A DNA stretch of 64,000 bases from JAPULR01 sp963665075 (GTDB taxonomy: Bacteria; Chloroflexota; Dehalococcoidia; Lucifugimonadales; GCA-2712585): assembly GCA_963665075.1 (NCBI GenBank), contig OY762063.1, positions 1,984,001 to 2,048,000 on the forward strand, read 5' to 3'. The notes beneath the pieces are model-generated. The model was given only the letters and a program-made list of their open reading frames with translations, searched no databases and had not been told where the DNA came from. Positions 17,023 to 26,063 of this stretch are shown one piece after another (the stretch's first letter is position 1; each line of letters begins with the position of its first letter). Made by a program: the position numbers and the translations under genes.

Positions 17023-17979
17023 TCAGGTTTGAGCGGGGACGGCGGGCGGTTCGCGAACCACCCCTACGGATTGGGTGATGACGGGCGCGCTGCGGGCGAG
17101 GGCGTTGCCGATGAGCTTGTAGACGAGTTTGGCGGCAGTGTAGGCGCAGGCGTGGGGGCCTTCGTTGGGGGAGAGTTCCACAACGTCGAAGCCGACGATG
17201 CGGCGATGGCGGGCAACGGCGTCGATCAGCCGGGTTACGTGTCCCCAGCCCATGCCGCCGGGTTCCGGCGTCCCGACGGCCGACATCAAAGATGGGTCGA
17301 GGACGTCCAGGTCGATGCTTATGTATACGTCTTCCGTGAGGCGGTCGAGAATTTCTTTGAGTTCAGGCAGGCGCGGCTTTTCAGTGTTCCACAGGAAGGT
17401 ATGCAGGTTTGGGGGCGGGTTCTGGGTGAGGACAAACTCTTCCCGGCTGAGGCTGCGGACGCCCACCTGCACGACGGGGCAGACTTCCATCAGTCGCCGG
17501 GCGACGCAGGCGTGGCTATAGGGGGTGTCCATGTAGGAATCGCGCAGGTCGCCGTGGGCGTCCAGATATAGGACGGAGAGGTTCGGGCGGCGCCGCTTCA
17601 TGGCCCGCACCGCGCCGATTGCGACGGTGTGCTCGCCGCCGAGAAGCCCCACCAGCCGTCGCCCGTCGTCATAGGATTCGACGGCGTCGGCGACGCGGCG
17701 AATCATGGCGTCCGGCCCCGCCATGTGCGGCTCCAAGGCTGCCGTGGTATGGATTCCCGCCTCGGATAGGTCGATGTCCAATTCGTGGTCGTAATCCTCC
17801 AGATTGTAGGAGGCGGCGAGGATGGCGGCAGGGCCGTACCGCGCGCCGGTGCGATAGGAGGTGGTGCTGTCATAGGGAACGGGAATAAGGACGGCGCGGG
17901 CGGTTTCCAAGGCGCTCTGCTCGGGGGTGAGGGACAGGAAGTTGTACGGAATCCAGGGCGTCGCTTCGTCGACGGTCAT
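17023..17979 (-). CDS. speB: agmatinase / ureohydrolase
   Basis: The 318-residue enzyme hydrolyses agmatine to putrescine and urea. It has the binuclear manganese motifs of the ureohydrolase family: GGEHT near residue 118 (usual form GGDHS), DAHGDLRDSY near 143, and SIDLDVLDPS near 222, followed by GGMGWGHV and the GFDVVELSPNEG block. SpeD lies 9 bases upstream on the same strand, so the two form a polyamine unit. No spermidine synthase or classical arginine decarboxylase gene is in the window. Guanidinobutyrase activity is the main alternative. Confidence 0.88.
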   Translation of the reverse strand: MTVDEATPWIPYNFLSLTPEQSALETARAVLIPVPYDSTTSYRTGARYGPAAILAASYNLEDYDHELDIDLSEAGIHTTAALEPHMAGPDAMIRRVADAVESYDDGRRLVGLLGGEHTVAIGAVRAMKRRRPNLSVLYLDAHGDLRDSYMDTPYSHACVARRLMEVCPVVQVGVRSLSREEFVLTQNPPPNLHTFLWNTEKPRLPELKEILDRLTEDVYISIDLDVLDPSLMSAVGTPEPGGMGWGHVTRLIDAVARHRRIVGFDVVELSPNEGPHACAYTAAKLVYKLIGNALARSAPVITQSVGVVREPPAVPAQT

Positions 17980-17988
17980 CGCGTCGAC

Positions 17989-18402
17989 TCAGAGGCCGGA
18001 GGGTCGGGCGGCGCCGGACGCCGTCAAGCCGGGTATGCACATCTGCGGGTCATAGTGCTCCAGCCCCCGGTCCACCAGCCACGACTTAACCCGCTGGAGG
18101 CCGAAGATGTCCTGCACTTCCCTCAGCGCTTTCTCCGAATCGAAGCTCTTGCAGGAGAAGATGTCGATGTTCACGTACCGCCGGTGGGGGAAGGTGTGGA
18201 CGCTGATGTGGCTTTCGGCGATTACCACGAAGCCGGTGATGCCGGAATCCGACTCCACGGGCGCGTTATACCGCAGCACCTTGGGGTCGGTTATCTTCGT
18301 CATGCCCAACCGGACGGGATACTCGTCCAGGAAATTTCGCAGGAAAGACTGATCCCAAAGGCGTTCGGGGTCTGCTCCGTAGCCGTCAATGAGTAGGTGC
18401 AA
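17989..18402 (-). CDS. speD: pyruvoyl-dependent decarboxylase of the SpeD family
   Basis: The 137-residue proenzyme has the self-cleavage site of the prokaryotic S-adenosylmethionine decarboxylase family in AESHISVHTFP: cleavage between Glu63 and Ser64 would give the pyruvoyl group. A conserved cysteine follows in DIFSCKSFD. TTG at 18402 is the only fitting start. The neighbour is agmatinase. SpeD homologues that decarboxylate arginine or ornithine instead of S-adenosylmethionine are known, and an arginine decarboxylase would supply agmatine directly to the next enzyme. The sequence alone does not decide between them. Confidence 0.88.
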   Translation of the reverse strand: MHLLIDGYGADPERLWDQSFLRNFLDEYPVRLGMTKITDPKVLRYNAPVESDSGITGFVVIAESHISVHTFPHRRYVNIDIFSCKSFDSEKALREVQDIFGLQRVKSWLVDRGLEHYDPQMCIPGLTASGAARPSGL

Positions 18403-18622
18403 CTGGCATCACCGTCAAAAAACTGGTATATATGTAGCCGCTCTTGATGTTTGTCAAACTTGGGTAGTATAGAATATCATTTGCATCGCGTTCCGACAAC
18501 GGAAGGGATAGCGGGTGGGTTGCCACCCCCATCCTGACTTTCCCCCATCGAGGGGAAGGGACAAGATGGATTCCCGCCGGCGCGGGAATGACGATTGGTT
18601 GTTGGAGAAGGAGTAAGAATCT

Positions 18623-19576
18623 ATGGCCGGCATGGTCGAGGTGGAGAACCTCACCAAATACTACGGGAACTTTCCCGCCATCGAAGACGTGAGCTTCGAG
18701 GTGAAGCGGGGCGAAATCGTCGGATTCCTCGGGCCCAACGGGGCCGGGAAGACGACGACCATGCGAATAATCACCGGCTTCCTGCCTCCCACCTCCGGCA
18801 CGGCTTCCGTGGCCGGCTACGACCTGGTGGACAAGTCGCGGGAGGCCCGCGCCCACATCGGCTACCTGCCGGAGACGGTGCCCCTCTACACGGACATGAC
18901 GGTGGAGAGCTACCTGGGCTTCATGGGCACCATCCGAGGGATGGACTCCAAGCGCATCAAGGTTCGCACCGGCGAGGTCATCGACGCCTGCCGTCTCGGC
19001 GACTATCGCCGCAGCCACATCGGCAAGCTCTCCAAGGGCTTCCGCCAGCGGGTGGGCATCGCCCAGGCGGTGCTTCACGAGCCGGACGTGCTGATTCTGG
19101 ACGAGCCGACCATCGGCATCGACCCCATACAGGTGGTGGAGACGCGGCAGCTTATCAAGGACCTGTCCGGCAGCCACACGGTAATTCTGAGCACCCACAT
19201 CCTGCCGGAAGTGAGCATGCTGTGCAACCGGGTGCTGATCATCCACGAAGGGTCCATAGTGGCGGAGGACACGCCGCGGGACCTGGCCAACAAGCTGCAA
19301 GGGGTTGAGCGGCTGGAGGCGGAGGTGCAAGGCCCGCCGGAGGAAGTGGCGGAAGCCCTCAGGAAGATCCGGGGCGTGCGGGAAGTCGCCATCGCAACCG
19401 ACAACCCCAACCACAACATCTTCAAGATACAGGCGCGGCGCGGGCTGGACCTGCGGCCCACCGTTTCCAGGATAATCGTCAACAACGGCTGGTCGCTGCT
19501 GAACCTTCAGCTGGTGAGCATGAGCCTGGAAGAAATCTTCCTGAAGCTCACCACGGAGGAAGAAGTGGTCGCATGA
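18623..19576 (+). CDS. ABC transporter ATP-binding protein (GldA-like)
   Basis: The 317-residue ATPase has Walker A GPNGAGKTT at about residues 38-46, a KLSKGFRQR signature, Walker B VLILDEP and the H-loop STH. The C-terminal 90 residues form the extension typical of ATPases that partner with membrane export or gliding-type permeases. ATG 18623 follows AAGGAG. It overlaps the next permease gene by 4 bases (ATGA). Together with the genes at 19573, 20306 and 22269 it makes a Gld-like or NosDFY-like ABC system of unknown cargo. Confidence 0.92.
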   Translation: MAGMVEVENLTKYYGNFPAIEDVSFEVKRGEIVGFLGPNGAGKTTTMRIITGFLPPTSGTASVAGYDLVDKSREARAHIGYLPETVPLYTDMTVESYLGFMGTIRGMDSKRIKVRTGEVIDACRLGDYRRSHIGKLSKGFRQRVGIAQAVLHEPDVLILDEPTIGIDPIQVVETRQLIKDLSGSHTVILSTHILPEVSMLCNRVLIIHEGSIVAEDTPRDLANKLQGVERLEAEVQGPPEEVAEALRKIRGVREVAIATDNPNHNIFKIQARRGLDLRPTVSRIIVNNGWSLLNLQLVSMSLEEIFLKLTTEEEVVA

Positions 19577-20304
19577 GAAACACTACGGCCATCGCGTGGA
19601 AGGAGATACGGGGCTACTTCACCAGCCCCGTCGCCTACGTCGTAGCCCTCATTTTCGTGGCCCTCGCGGGTTATTTCTTCGTGCGCAGCGTGGACTCCAT
19701 CCTGACGGGAGCCAACTTCCCCGAAGCCAGCATGAGGGAGACGCTGACGCAGATTTCCATCTTCATCCTGCCGTGGCTGGCGCCGGTGTTGACCATGAGG
19801 CTGCTGGCGGAGGAGCAGAAGATTGGCACCATCGAACTGCTGCTGACGTCGCCGGTGCGGGACTGGGAGGTAGTGCTGGGCAAGTTCCTCGCCGCCATGA
19901 CCTTCTTCATCGCCACCCTCGCGCTGACCCTCTGGTACGTGCTCATGCTGGAGTGGCGCGGCAACCCGGACATGGGGCCGCTCCTCAGCGGCTACCTGGG
20001 AATCATCCTCTACGGGGGAGCCGCCATAGCCGTCGGACTGCTGGCGTCCTCCTTCACCAGCAACCAGATTGTGGCGGCAGTCATGTCCCTGGGCATACTG
20101 GTGCTGCTGACCTTCCTGGAGGTGGCCGCGGAACAGGTGACGGGGGTCACCTCGACCATCGTAGGGCAGATGGGCATGACCACCCACTTCGACGACTTCA
20201 TTCGCGGCGTGATTGACACGGGCAACATCGTCTACTACATAAGCCTCATCGCGGTATTCCTATTCCTGACCGTCCGGTCGCTGGAGACCCGACGTTGGAG
20301 ATAG
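19573..20304 (+). CDS. ABC-2 type permease (GldF-like)
   Basis: The 243-residue protein has six predicted membrane segments, begins with the typical cytoplasmic AIAWKEIRGYFTSPVAYVV, and contains the central EEQKIGTIELLLTSPVRDWE loop characteristic of ABC-2 permeases of the GldF/CcmB-related group. It is translated by overlap from the ATPase gene and is followed after one base by the GldG-like gene. Confidence 0.9.
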   Translation: MRNTTAIAWKEIRGYFTSPVAYVVALIFVALAGYFFVRSVDSILTGANFPEASMRETLTQISIFILPWLAPVLTMRLLAEEQKIGTIELLLTSPVRDWEVVLGKFLAAMTFFIATLALTLWYVLMLEWRGNPDMGPLLSGYLGIILYGGAAIAVGLLASSFTSNQIVAAVMSLGILVLLTFLEVAAEQVTGVTSTIVGQMGMTTHFDDFIRGVIDTGNIVYYISLIAVFLFLTVRSLETRRWR

Positions 20305-20305
20305 C

Positions 20306-22159
20306 TTGAACCGCCGACCGTATGACGAGCAGACGTCCGGCACAGTGCTGGACGCCATTCGCGACGTGGGCAGGGACATAGGCGCCCTCAGCTCCGTCTC
20401 CGTCTTTCTCGGCATCCTCAGCGTAGCCCTCAGCCTGGTGCTGCTGGTGCTGGTGCCCGGCTCCCGCATCTTCAGCTACATCCTGCTGGGCCTGGGGCTT
20501 GCGCTCCTGATAACGTCCCTGTTTGTCTCCCGCCGCCGGGTGGCCGAGTCCGTTTCCGGCCGGCAGGGTCGCTACGGCGCGAACACCATCCTGATGATTC
20601 TGGCCTTCGTCGCCATCGTGTCGATTCTGAACTTCGTGGCCTTCGACAATCCGGGGAGGCTGGACGTCACCAGCACGAAGCAGTTCACCCTGGCCCCGCG
20701 CACGGCAGAGATACTGAGCAATCTGGAACAGGAAGTGCGGGCCGTCGCCTTCTTCGACCGAAACAACCTGGACCAGGAGGAGAGTCTGGAGGTGGTGGAC
20801 AACATGCTCCACGAGTTCGAGGTGCGCTCCGACCTGTTCTCCTACGAGATAGTCAACCTGGACGTGGAACCCACCCGCGCGCGGGACTACGGGGTCAACC
20901 AGCACGGCCAGGTGGCCTTCGAAGGGGTGGATACGGGCGCGGTCGAAGTGGTAATCGGCGCGTTCTTCGTGCCGGGAAATCCGATTGCGGACGAGCCGGA
21001 CCAGTACATCTCCAACCCTCTGATTGAGCAGGATTTCGTCACGCCCCTGCTGCTGGTGACGGGCGAGGAAGACAGGAGCATCTACTTCCTCGTGGGTCAC
21101 GGGGAGCGAAACCCCGCGGGGCAGACGGAAGACGGATACCTGGTGGCGGCGGAGTCCCTCAGAGCCGAAGGGTACGAAATTCGCGCCCTGGACTTGCAGA
21201 CCCAAAGCATCGCGCCCCGACAGACGGGCGAGAATGAGGGCGAGTCGGTGGACGAAAACGCCGTCTCCCCCACGTTGATTGTGGTGGCGGGGCCGCAGAA
21301 GAATCTGCTGCCCGACGAGGAGGCGGCCCTGACCCAATACCTGAGGGACGGGGGCAGGATGCTGATGCTGCTTGACCCCGAAACGCCGGAGAGCTTCCGG
21401 GAGTTCCTGAAGCGGTGGGGACTGACCCTGGGGCAGGGCAACATCATCGACCAGCAAGACTTCATCGGCGAGCACAGGACGCCCTTCATCAGCCAGCACA
21501 ACCCCAACTACCCCTTCACCGCCGGGCTGGGGCGCACCTTCTTCCCCGGCCTCGCCTCTTTGGAGCCTTCCTTCGAGCGAATACCGGAGGAGCGGTACGG
21601 CGAGATAGACCCGCCCACCGACCAGCAGTGCGTTGGCCAGTGGGCCGTAGGCGGAATCCAGGGGCTGCTGATTTGCTATGACGTTCCCACTTTCACCTGG
21701 AACGAGCAACCTTTCCCCCTCATATCACCGGAGGGGCTGGCGATTACGTCGGGAAGCAGCTGGGTCATCGACGACCAGACACGGACGGAACCCGACGAGG
21801 ACGAAGACCGGGCGGGACCTTTCGTGCCCCTAGCCTACGTGAACGCCTACGGCCCCGTCGGCGAGGAGATTGTCCAGTCGGAAGACGTTCCCGACCGGGG
21901 TTCCCTCATAGTGGTGGGCGACTCGGACTTCGCCACAAACGAACACTTCAACAGCGCCGACAACGCCGGCCTGTTCCTGAATTCCGCCAACTACCTGGTG
22001 GGGGACGTTTCGCTCATCAACATCCGGCCCAAGCTCGTGCCGCAGCGGGAGTTGATTGCGACGCCCAACGAGTTCAATGTGATTCGCTACACCAGCTGGT
22101 TCCTGCTGCCCATCCTCATGGCCTTCGCGGGAATCCTGGTGTGGTGGGTGCGCCGGTAG
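20306..22159 (+). CDS. GldG-like ABC auxiliary protein
   Basis: The 617-residue protein has two N-terminal membrane segments (about residues 33-75), a third near 105, a large extracytoplasmic domain of the ABC-type auxiliary/GldG family (YFLVGHGERNP near 265, LIVVAGPQKNLLPDEEAALTQY near 320, RMLMLLDPE near 350) and a C-terminal membrane helix with basic end WWVRR. It starts at TTG one base after the permease stop. In this family the soluble domain resembles intraflagellar-transport IFT52-like folds and acts beside the permease. Cargo unknown. Confidence 0.87.
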   Translation: MNRRPYDEQTSGTVLDAIRDVGRDIGALSSVSVFLGILSVALSLVLLVLVPGSRIFSYILLGLGLALLITSLFVSRRRVAESVSGRQGRYGANTILMILAFVAIVSILNFVAFDNPGRLDVTSTKQFTLAPRTAEILSNLEQEVRAVAFFDRNNLDQEESLEVVDNMLHEFEVRSDLFSYEIVNLDVEPTRARDYGVNQHGQVAFEGVDTGAVEVVIGAFFVPGNPIADEPDQYISNPLIEQDFVTPLLLVTGEEDRSIYFLVGHGERNPAGQTEDGYLVAAESLRAEGYEIRALDLQTQSIAPRQTGENEGESVDENAVSPTLIVVAGPQKNLLPDEEAALTQYLRDGGRMLMLLDPETPESFREFLKRWGLTLGQGNIIDQQDFIGEHRTPFISQHNPNYPFTAGLGRTFFPGLASLEPSFERIPEERYGEIDPPTDQQCVGQWAVGGIQGLLICYDVPTFTWNEQPFPLISPEGLAITSGSSWVIDDQTRTEPDEDEDRAGPFVPLAYVNAYGPVGEEIVQSEDVPDRGSLIVVGDSDFATNEHFNSADNAGLFLNSANYLVGDVSLINIRPKLVPQRELIATPNEFNVIRYTSWFLLPILMAFAGILVWWVRR

Positions 22160-22268
22160 CGAAAAGGGTCTCAATTTCCAGGAGATCTCTTATCCATGAA
22201 GCCAAAACTTCCTTCAGCAAAAGTGTTAACGCCGAGAGCAGTGGTTATCTCCAGGAGTCAATAAGTCT

Positions 22269-22826
22269 ATGAGCGCAAGATTTACCATCGTACTGGTGGT
22301 CCTACTCATCCTGATTGGAGGGCTGGTGGCCGTCACCCAAGTCCTCCGCGTGGAAAATGATAGAGATGACCGTCCGCCCCGGCTGTACCGGGTTCAGGAC
22401 GTGACCAACGTCGTCATCACACAGGGCGAGGAGAGCATAACCTTCGATAAGCGGGGAGGAACCTGGTACATCGTAGACGAGGAGGGCGGCGAGGACCTGG
22501 AGGTGGACATCGGACGGTGGGGCGGCGTTCCGTCCCTGCTGAACGGCCCGGCGGTTCAGGAAGACCTGATGAAGACGAAGGAGCAGAGAGATCTGTTAGG
22601 TCCAAGGTCCTCCTACGGCTTGGACCCGGTTCGCGCCGTCATCCAAGTAACGTCCGCCAGCGGGCAGATGGTGGTGGTAAATCTGGGCGACATCACGCCC
22701 ACTCAGGACGGCTACTACGTCTCCGTGGAGGACCCCAGGGACAACCTGTACATCGTCCATAGCAGTTGGGTGGACGTGCTGGAACGGCTGCTGGCGGAGC
22801 CTCCCTATCCCGTCGAGGACGGCTAG
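22269..22826 (+). CDS. DUF4340 membrane-anchored protein
   Basis: The 185-residue protein has one N-terminal membrane anchor (FTIVLVVLLILIGGLVAVTQV) and a DUF4340 domain: VTNVVITQGEESITFDKRGGTWYI is the repeated beta-strand pattern of the family. The gene follows the GldG-like gene by 109 bases, the usual place for DUF4340 genes, which accompany GldG-type auxiliary proteins. It is shorter than most family members, which have two or three such repeats. Confidence 0.82.
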   Translation: MSARFTIVLVVLLILIGGLVAVTQVLRVENDRDDRPPRLYRVQDVTNVVITQGEESITFDKRGGTWYIVDEEGGEDLEVDIGRWGGVPSLLNGPAVQEDLMKTKEQRDLLGPRSSYGLDPVRAVIQVTSASGQMVVVNLGDITPTQDGYYVSVEDPRDNLYIVHSSWVDVLERLLAEPPYPVEDG

Positions 22827-22874
22827 GCCGGCATCGGAAGCGTCCATTCGACGCTAGCGACCCGGCCCGGAAGC

Positions 22875-24122
22875 ATGGAAACGGTCAAGGGGGAAATCCT
22901 CTCCATCGGCACGGAGCTCCTCATGGGGGAGCTTACGGACACCAACTCGGCGTACATCGCCGCCCGCGCGCCGGCCCTCGGCATAGCCATCCAGCGCATG
23001 TCCCAGGTCGGCGACGACCTTCAACTGCTGGCGGGAGCCTTCGCCGCCGCGCTGGAACGCTCCGACGTGGTCTTCTCCACGGGCGGGCTGGGCCCAACGC
23101 AGGACGACCTGACGCGGGAGGCGATTTCGTCGGCTCTCGGCGAGGAGATGCAAGTCGATCCCGCCCTGCTGGAGGACCTGAAAGCCTGGTTCCGATACCG
23201 GGGCGCGGACATGCCGCCGCGCAACACCAAGCAGGCGACGCTGATTCCTTCAGCCGAGTCCATTCCCAACAACCAGGGCACGGCCCCCGGCTGGTGGGTC
23301 GAACGAGAAGGAAAAATCATCGTCGCCATGCCCGGCCCGCCGGGAGAGATGTACAACATGTGGCGGAACCAGGTGACGCCGAAGTTCAAAGGCAAGGTGC
23401 GCGGCCAGGTCATAATCACCCGCAACATCAAAACCACCGACCTGGCGGAGGCCGACGTTGCCGAGCGCATCGCCCAATTCGCGGAGTCGGAGAATCCGTA
23501 CCTGGGCATCTACGCCAAGCACGACGGCATACACCTGCGGATAATCGGCAGGGGCGCGTCGGAGGAGGAAGCGCGGACGCTGATGGCGCCGGTGGAGTCG
23601 GGGATTCTGGAGATAATGGGGCCTCACGTCTGGGGGTTCGACGACGATTCGCCGGAGGGCGCGTTGGCGCAGGCGTTGACGGAGTCGGGGCTGACGGTGG
23701 CGACGATGGAGTCGTGCACCGGCGGGCTGATGGCCAGCACGATAACGGACGTGCCGGGCAGTTCCGCCTACTTCCGCGGCGGCATCGTCTCCTACAGCAA
23801 CGAGGCGAAGATTGCCAACGGCGTCCCCGCCGCGACGATTCGCGACCACGGGGCCGTCAGCCCCGAGACGGCGGCGGCTATGGCGAAGGCGGCGCGGGCG
23901 CGTCTGGGCGCCGACGTGGGCGTGGGCGTGACGGGGGTGGCCGGCCCCTCAGAGCAGGAAGGCAAGGCGGTGGGAACGGTGTTCATCGCCCTCGCCACGA
24001 AAGACCTCGTCAAACCCCTCGCCCTACGCCTACCCCCCAGACGCGCCGTGGTCAAATACCGCTCCGTAACAACCGCGCTGGTGGAACTGACGCGACTGGT
24101 CAGGGAGATGGGGGGGCAGTAG
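22875..24122 (+). CDS. cinA: CinA family protein: MoaB-like domain plus nicotinamide-nucleotide amidase
   Basis: The 415-residue protein has an N-terminal COG1058 domain (EILSIGTELLMGELTDTNS, then STGGLGPTQDD near residue 75) and a C-terminal CinA amidase domain from about residue 255 (TVATMESCTGGLMAS, PGSSAYFRGGIVSY, GVGVTGVAGPS). The family hydrolyses nicotinamide mononucleotide and ADP-ribose-type compounds, recycling pyridine nucleotides. Length is normal. ATG 22875 is used. Confidence 0.92.
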   Translation: METVKGEILSIGTELLMGELTDTNSAYIAARAPALGIAIQRMSQVGDDLQLLAGAFAAALERSDVVFSTGGLGPTQDDLTREAISSALGEEMQVDPALLEDLKAWFRYRGADMPPRNTKQATLIPSAESIPNNQGTAPGWWVEREGKIIVAMPGPPGEMYNMWRNQVTPKFKGKVRGQVIITRNIKTTDLAEADVAERIAQFAESENPYLGIYAKHDGIHLRIIGRGASEEEARTLMAPVESGILEIMGPHVWGFDDDSPEGALAQALTESGLTVATMESCTGGLMASTITDVPGSSAYFRGGIVSYSNEAKIANGVPAATIRDHGAVSPETAAAMAKAARARLGADVGVGVTGVAGPSEQEGKAVGTVFIALATKDLVKPLALRLPPRRAVVKYRSVTTALVELTRLVREMGGQ

Positions 24123-24196
24123 GGATTGACGCTTGCTGTATGCCCGTATAGCCTAGCCTTCAATAGACAACGATACGGCAACAGTTGGAGGAAGGC

Positions 24197-24508
24197 ATGG
24201 ACGTAGAGCAGGGATTTCATAAGGAAATGGTCAGGATTTACGAAGCGGCGAAAGAGTTCGACTACTCTGCAATGCGGTTTCGCCAAATGGTCTTCGCAGA
24301 TGGTGGGGTGAAGGCAGCCAAGAAGTTGCTGAGAGGGGATGGTATCTCGGAAGGACTTACGCGTCTCTGCTTGGAGGGGCAGCTGTGCATCTCGATGGAG
24401 GCACTGGTTATACGAGAGCCGTGGAGAACGCTGTTTACGGAAGAAGAGATAGAAACAGCTGAGACGCGCTTGAAGGAGTTGGGCTACGACTTCGGGGAAA
24501 CGGGTTGA
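24197..24508 (+). CDS. small protein of unknown function
   Basis: The 103-residue, mostly helical, acidic protein starts at ATG 24197, five bases after a strong GGAGG. The C-terminal half reads CISMEALVIREPWRTLFTEE and then ETAETRLKELGY. There are no membrane segments or known motifs. It stands alone between cinA and a convergent minus-strand pair. Confidence 0.6.
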   Translation: MDVEQGFHKEMVRIYEAAKEFDYSAMRFRQMVFADGGVKAAKKLLRGDGISEGLTRLCLEGQLCISMEALVIREPWRTLFTEEEIETAETRLKELGYDFGETG

Positions 24509-24515
24509 ATCTGAC

Positions 24516-24953
24516 CTAGCCTATCGGAATCATGTGGTCGTAAGTCTTGACTTGAAAGAGGAGTCTATTGGTTGTAGGCGAATAGTGCATCCTCCATCTA
24601 TCCAAAATATTTCGCCCCAGCAGAGACGGGATGCTACCATTGTGCCTATTGGGCGGTATGATCACCAGGTTGATTTCGTAAAGATACACCATCTTCTTCC
24701 GTTCGCTGAACGCGACAATCGCCCGTTCTCTGTAAACACGGGCAGGCCCGCCAATCCCAATGGTTTTGCTCGGATTGATTAGCAGCGAATAGTCGAGTTG
24801 CAGCTTGTCAGCGTCCGTAGGCAGCAGGCTCGTACCGTCCGCCCCGGTATCCACACAAAACGAGACGTTTCCTTCAACGTTCAGCCGGGGAATATATAGA
24901 CGCCCCTCTAAATAGGGGCGTCCAGTGGTGTCGCCGAATCTGCCGCGTAGCAC
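24516..24953 (-). CDS. retropepsin-like aspartic protease
   Basis: The 145-residue soluble protein has the pepsin-fold active-site motif CVDTGADGTSLLP (Asp35-Thr-Gly) and a second conserved block SLLGRNILDRWRMHY near residue 110, with hydrophobic-hydrophobic-Gly before Arg. One active-site motif per chain means it would work as a dimer. No membrane anchor is seen. It lies 4 bases after a DUF5678 gene on the same strand, which suggests a functional pair. Confidence 0.78.
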   Translation of the reverse strand: MLRGRFGDTTGRPYLEGRLYIPRLNVEGNVSFCVDTGADGTSLLPTDADKLQLDYSLLINPSKTIGIGGPARVYRERAIVAFSERKKMVYLYEINLVIIPPNRHNGSIPSLLGRNILDRWRMHYSPTTNRLLFQVKTYDHMIPIG

Positions 24954-24957
24954 GACT

Positions 24958-25233
24958 TCACAGAATCATGGTTCGAGGTTCCTTGTCAATGAACCTTACG
25001 ATAGTTTGGTCGCGAGACAACCCCTTTTCGTCAATCTCTCGCAAAACGGATTCAAGAGAATCGCCGTGGGCCCTGACTCTGCCGGAGTGCAAAGCTATCC
25101 ACTGATTCGGATAGCGTTCCACCATGCGAGGATGGCGCGACGATAGGCGCATAGCAGTCTTGCGGAAAGCGTGCAAGCCATCGTCAACCTTTCGGGCATC
25201 CCCAATGAGTTTGGCTATGTCATCGTTGTTCAT
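24958..25233 (-). CDS. DUF5678 family protein
   Basis: The 91-residue protein shows the DUF5678 pattern: a short helical N-terminus, then NQWIALHSGRVRAHGDSLESV, GLSRDQTIVRFIDKEP and the terminal RTMIL. The family is small, cytoplasmic and uncharacterised. It is directly followed by the retropepsin-like gene, and the two are probably co-transcribed. Confidence 0.72.
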   Translation of the reverse strand: MNNDDIAKLIGDARKVDDGLHAFRKTAMRLSSRHPRMVERYPNQWIALHSGRVRAHGDSLESVLREIDEKGLSRDQTIVRFIDKEPRTMIL

Positions 25234-25257
25234 GCAGGGTATCCCTTACGTCGCGCC

Positions 25258-25983
25258 CTAGTTCAGCCGGCCGTTGGCCAGCATTTCGGCGCGGTTGACT
25301 ATCAGCTCCGTCGCCAGGTCCGGGTGGAGCGACTGGGTGTTCAGCGACAGGCTGTAGAGGGAGGGGTTGTCGGGGCTGGTGTCGAAGAACTTCCGGTAGA
25401 AACGCTGCCGCGCCGCGTCCGTCTCTCTGGTGAACCTGGCCGCCTCCACGGCGGTGAAGTTGTGCTTCCTCATATTGCGAATCACGCGGGTTCCGAAGGG
25501 AGCCGCCAAGCCGATGTGCAGCGCGTTCGGAAAATGCTTCAGGATGGAGCAGCCGCCACGACCCACGAGCACCAGGTTGTCGGACAACGCCATCTCCTCC
25601 AGCGCCTCGCCAATCGCGCGGATGAACCGCTGGTCGTCCACGAACTTGGGCGGAATGCGGGCTATCCGCGCCAGCTCCTCGTCCATCTCCTTCGAGTGTC
25701 CGAGAAAGGCGAAGCCCTCCCACGGGTTCACGTACACCGAGTTCCTGGAGTAGGCGTCAACCCACCGCTCGAAGAACCGATGCATCTTCTGCTTGATGCC
25801 GATGGAGGGGTAGTGCTCCCGACCGGCCCGGCCAACAAATTCGCCGATGGGCGCCTGCGCCTTCTCCGCCGCCTTCCTGAGCAGCAGCCGGTCGATGTAG
25901 TTGGCGTTCAGGATTTCTGCGACGCGAGTGCCCACCTCGGTGCTGCCGCTGCCTCGATATCCGTCGATGGTTACGATGGCCAT
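25258..25983 (-). CDS. cytidylate kinase-like P-loop protein
   Basis: The 241-residue protein starts MAIVTIDGYRGSGSTEVGTRVAE, where GYRGSGST replaces the usual P-loop GxxGSGKS/T (Lys is absent, Ser-Thr kept). It then follows the cytidylate-kinase-like family with DRLLLRKAAEKA, the lid-like NLVLVGRGG block near residue 137 and RQRFYRKFFDTSPDNPSLYSL near 192. Such proteins are often annotated as AAA-type cytidylate kinase 2; true substrate is not established. The missing P-loop lysine makes kinase activity uncertain. Confidence 0.78.
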   Translation of the reverse strand: MAIVTIDGYRGSGSTEVGTRVAEILNANYIDRLLLRKAAEKAQAPIGEFVGRAGREHYPSIGIKQKMHRFFERWVDAYSRNSVYVNPWEGFAFLGHSKEMDEELARIARIPPKFVDDQRFIRAIGEALEEMALSDNLVLVGRGGCSILKHFPNALHIGLAAPFGTRVIRNMRKHNFTAVEAARFTRETDAARQRFYRKFFDTSPDNPSLYSLSLNTQSLHPDLATELIVNRAEMLANGRLN

Positions 25984-26063
25984 GAGGGACTCCCTTCCGT
26001 CGGAAAGCCGACGCCTTGTTATGCGATGCTATAGCCGGATTATAGGATGGGGCGTCTGGGGCG

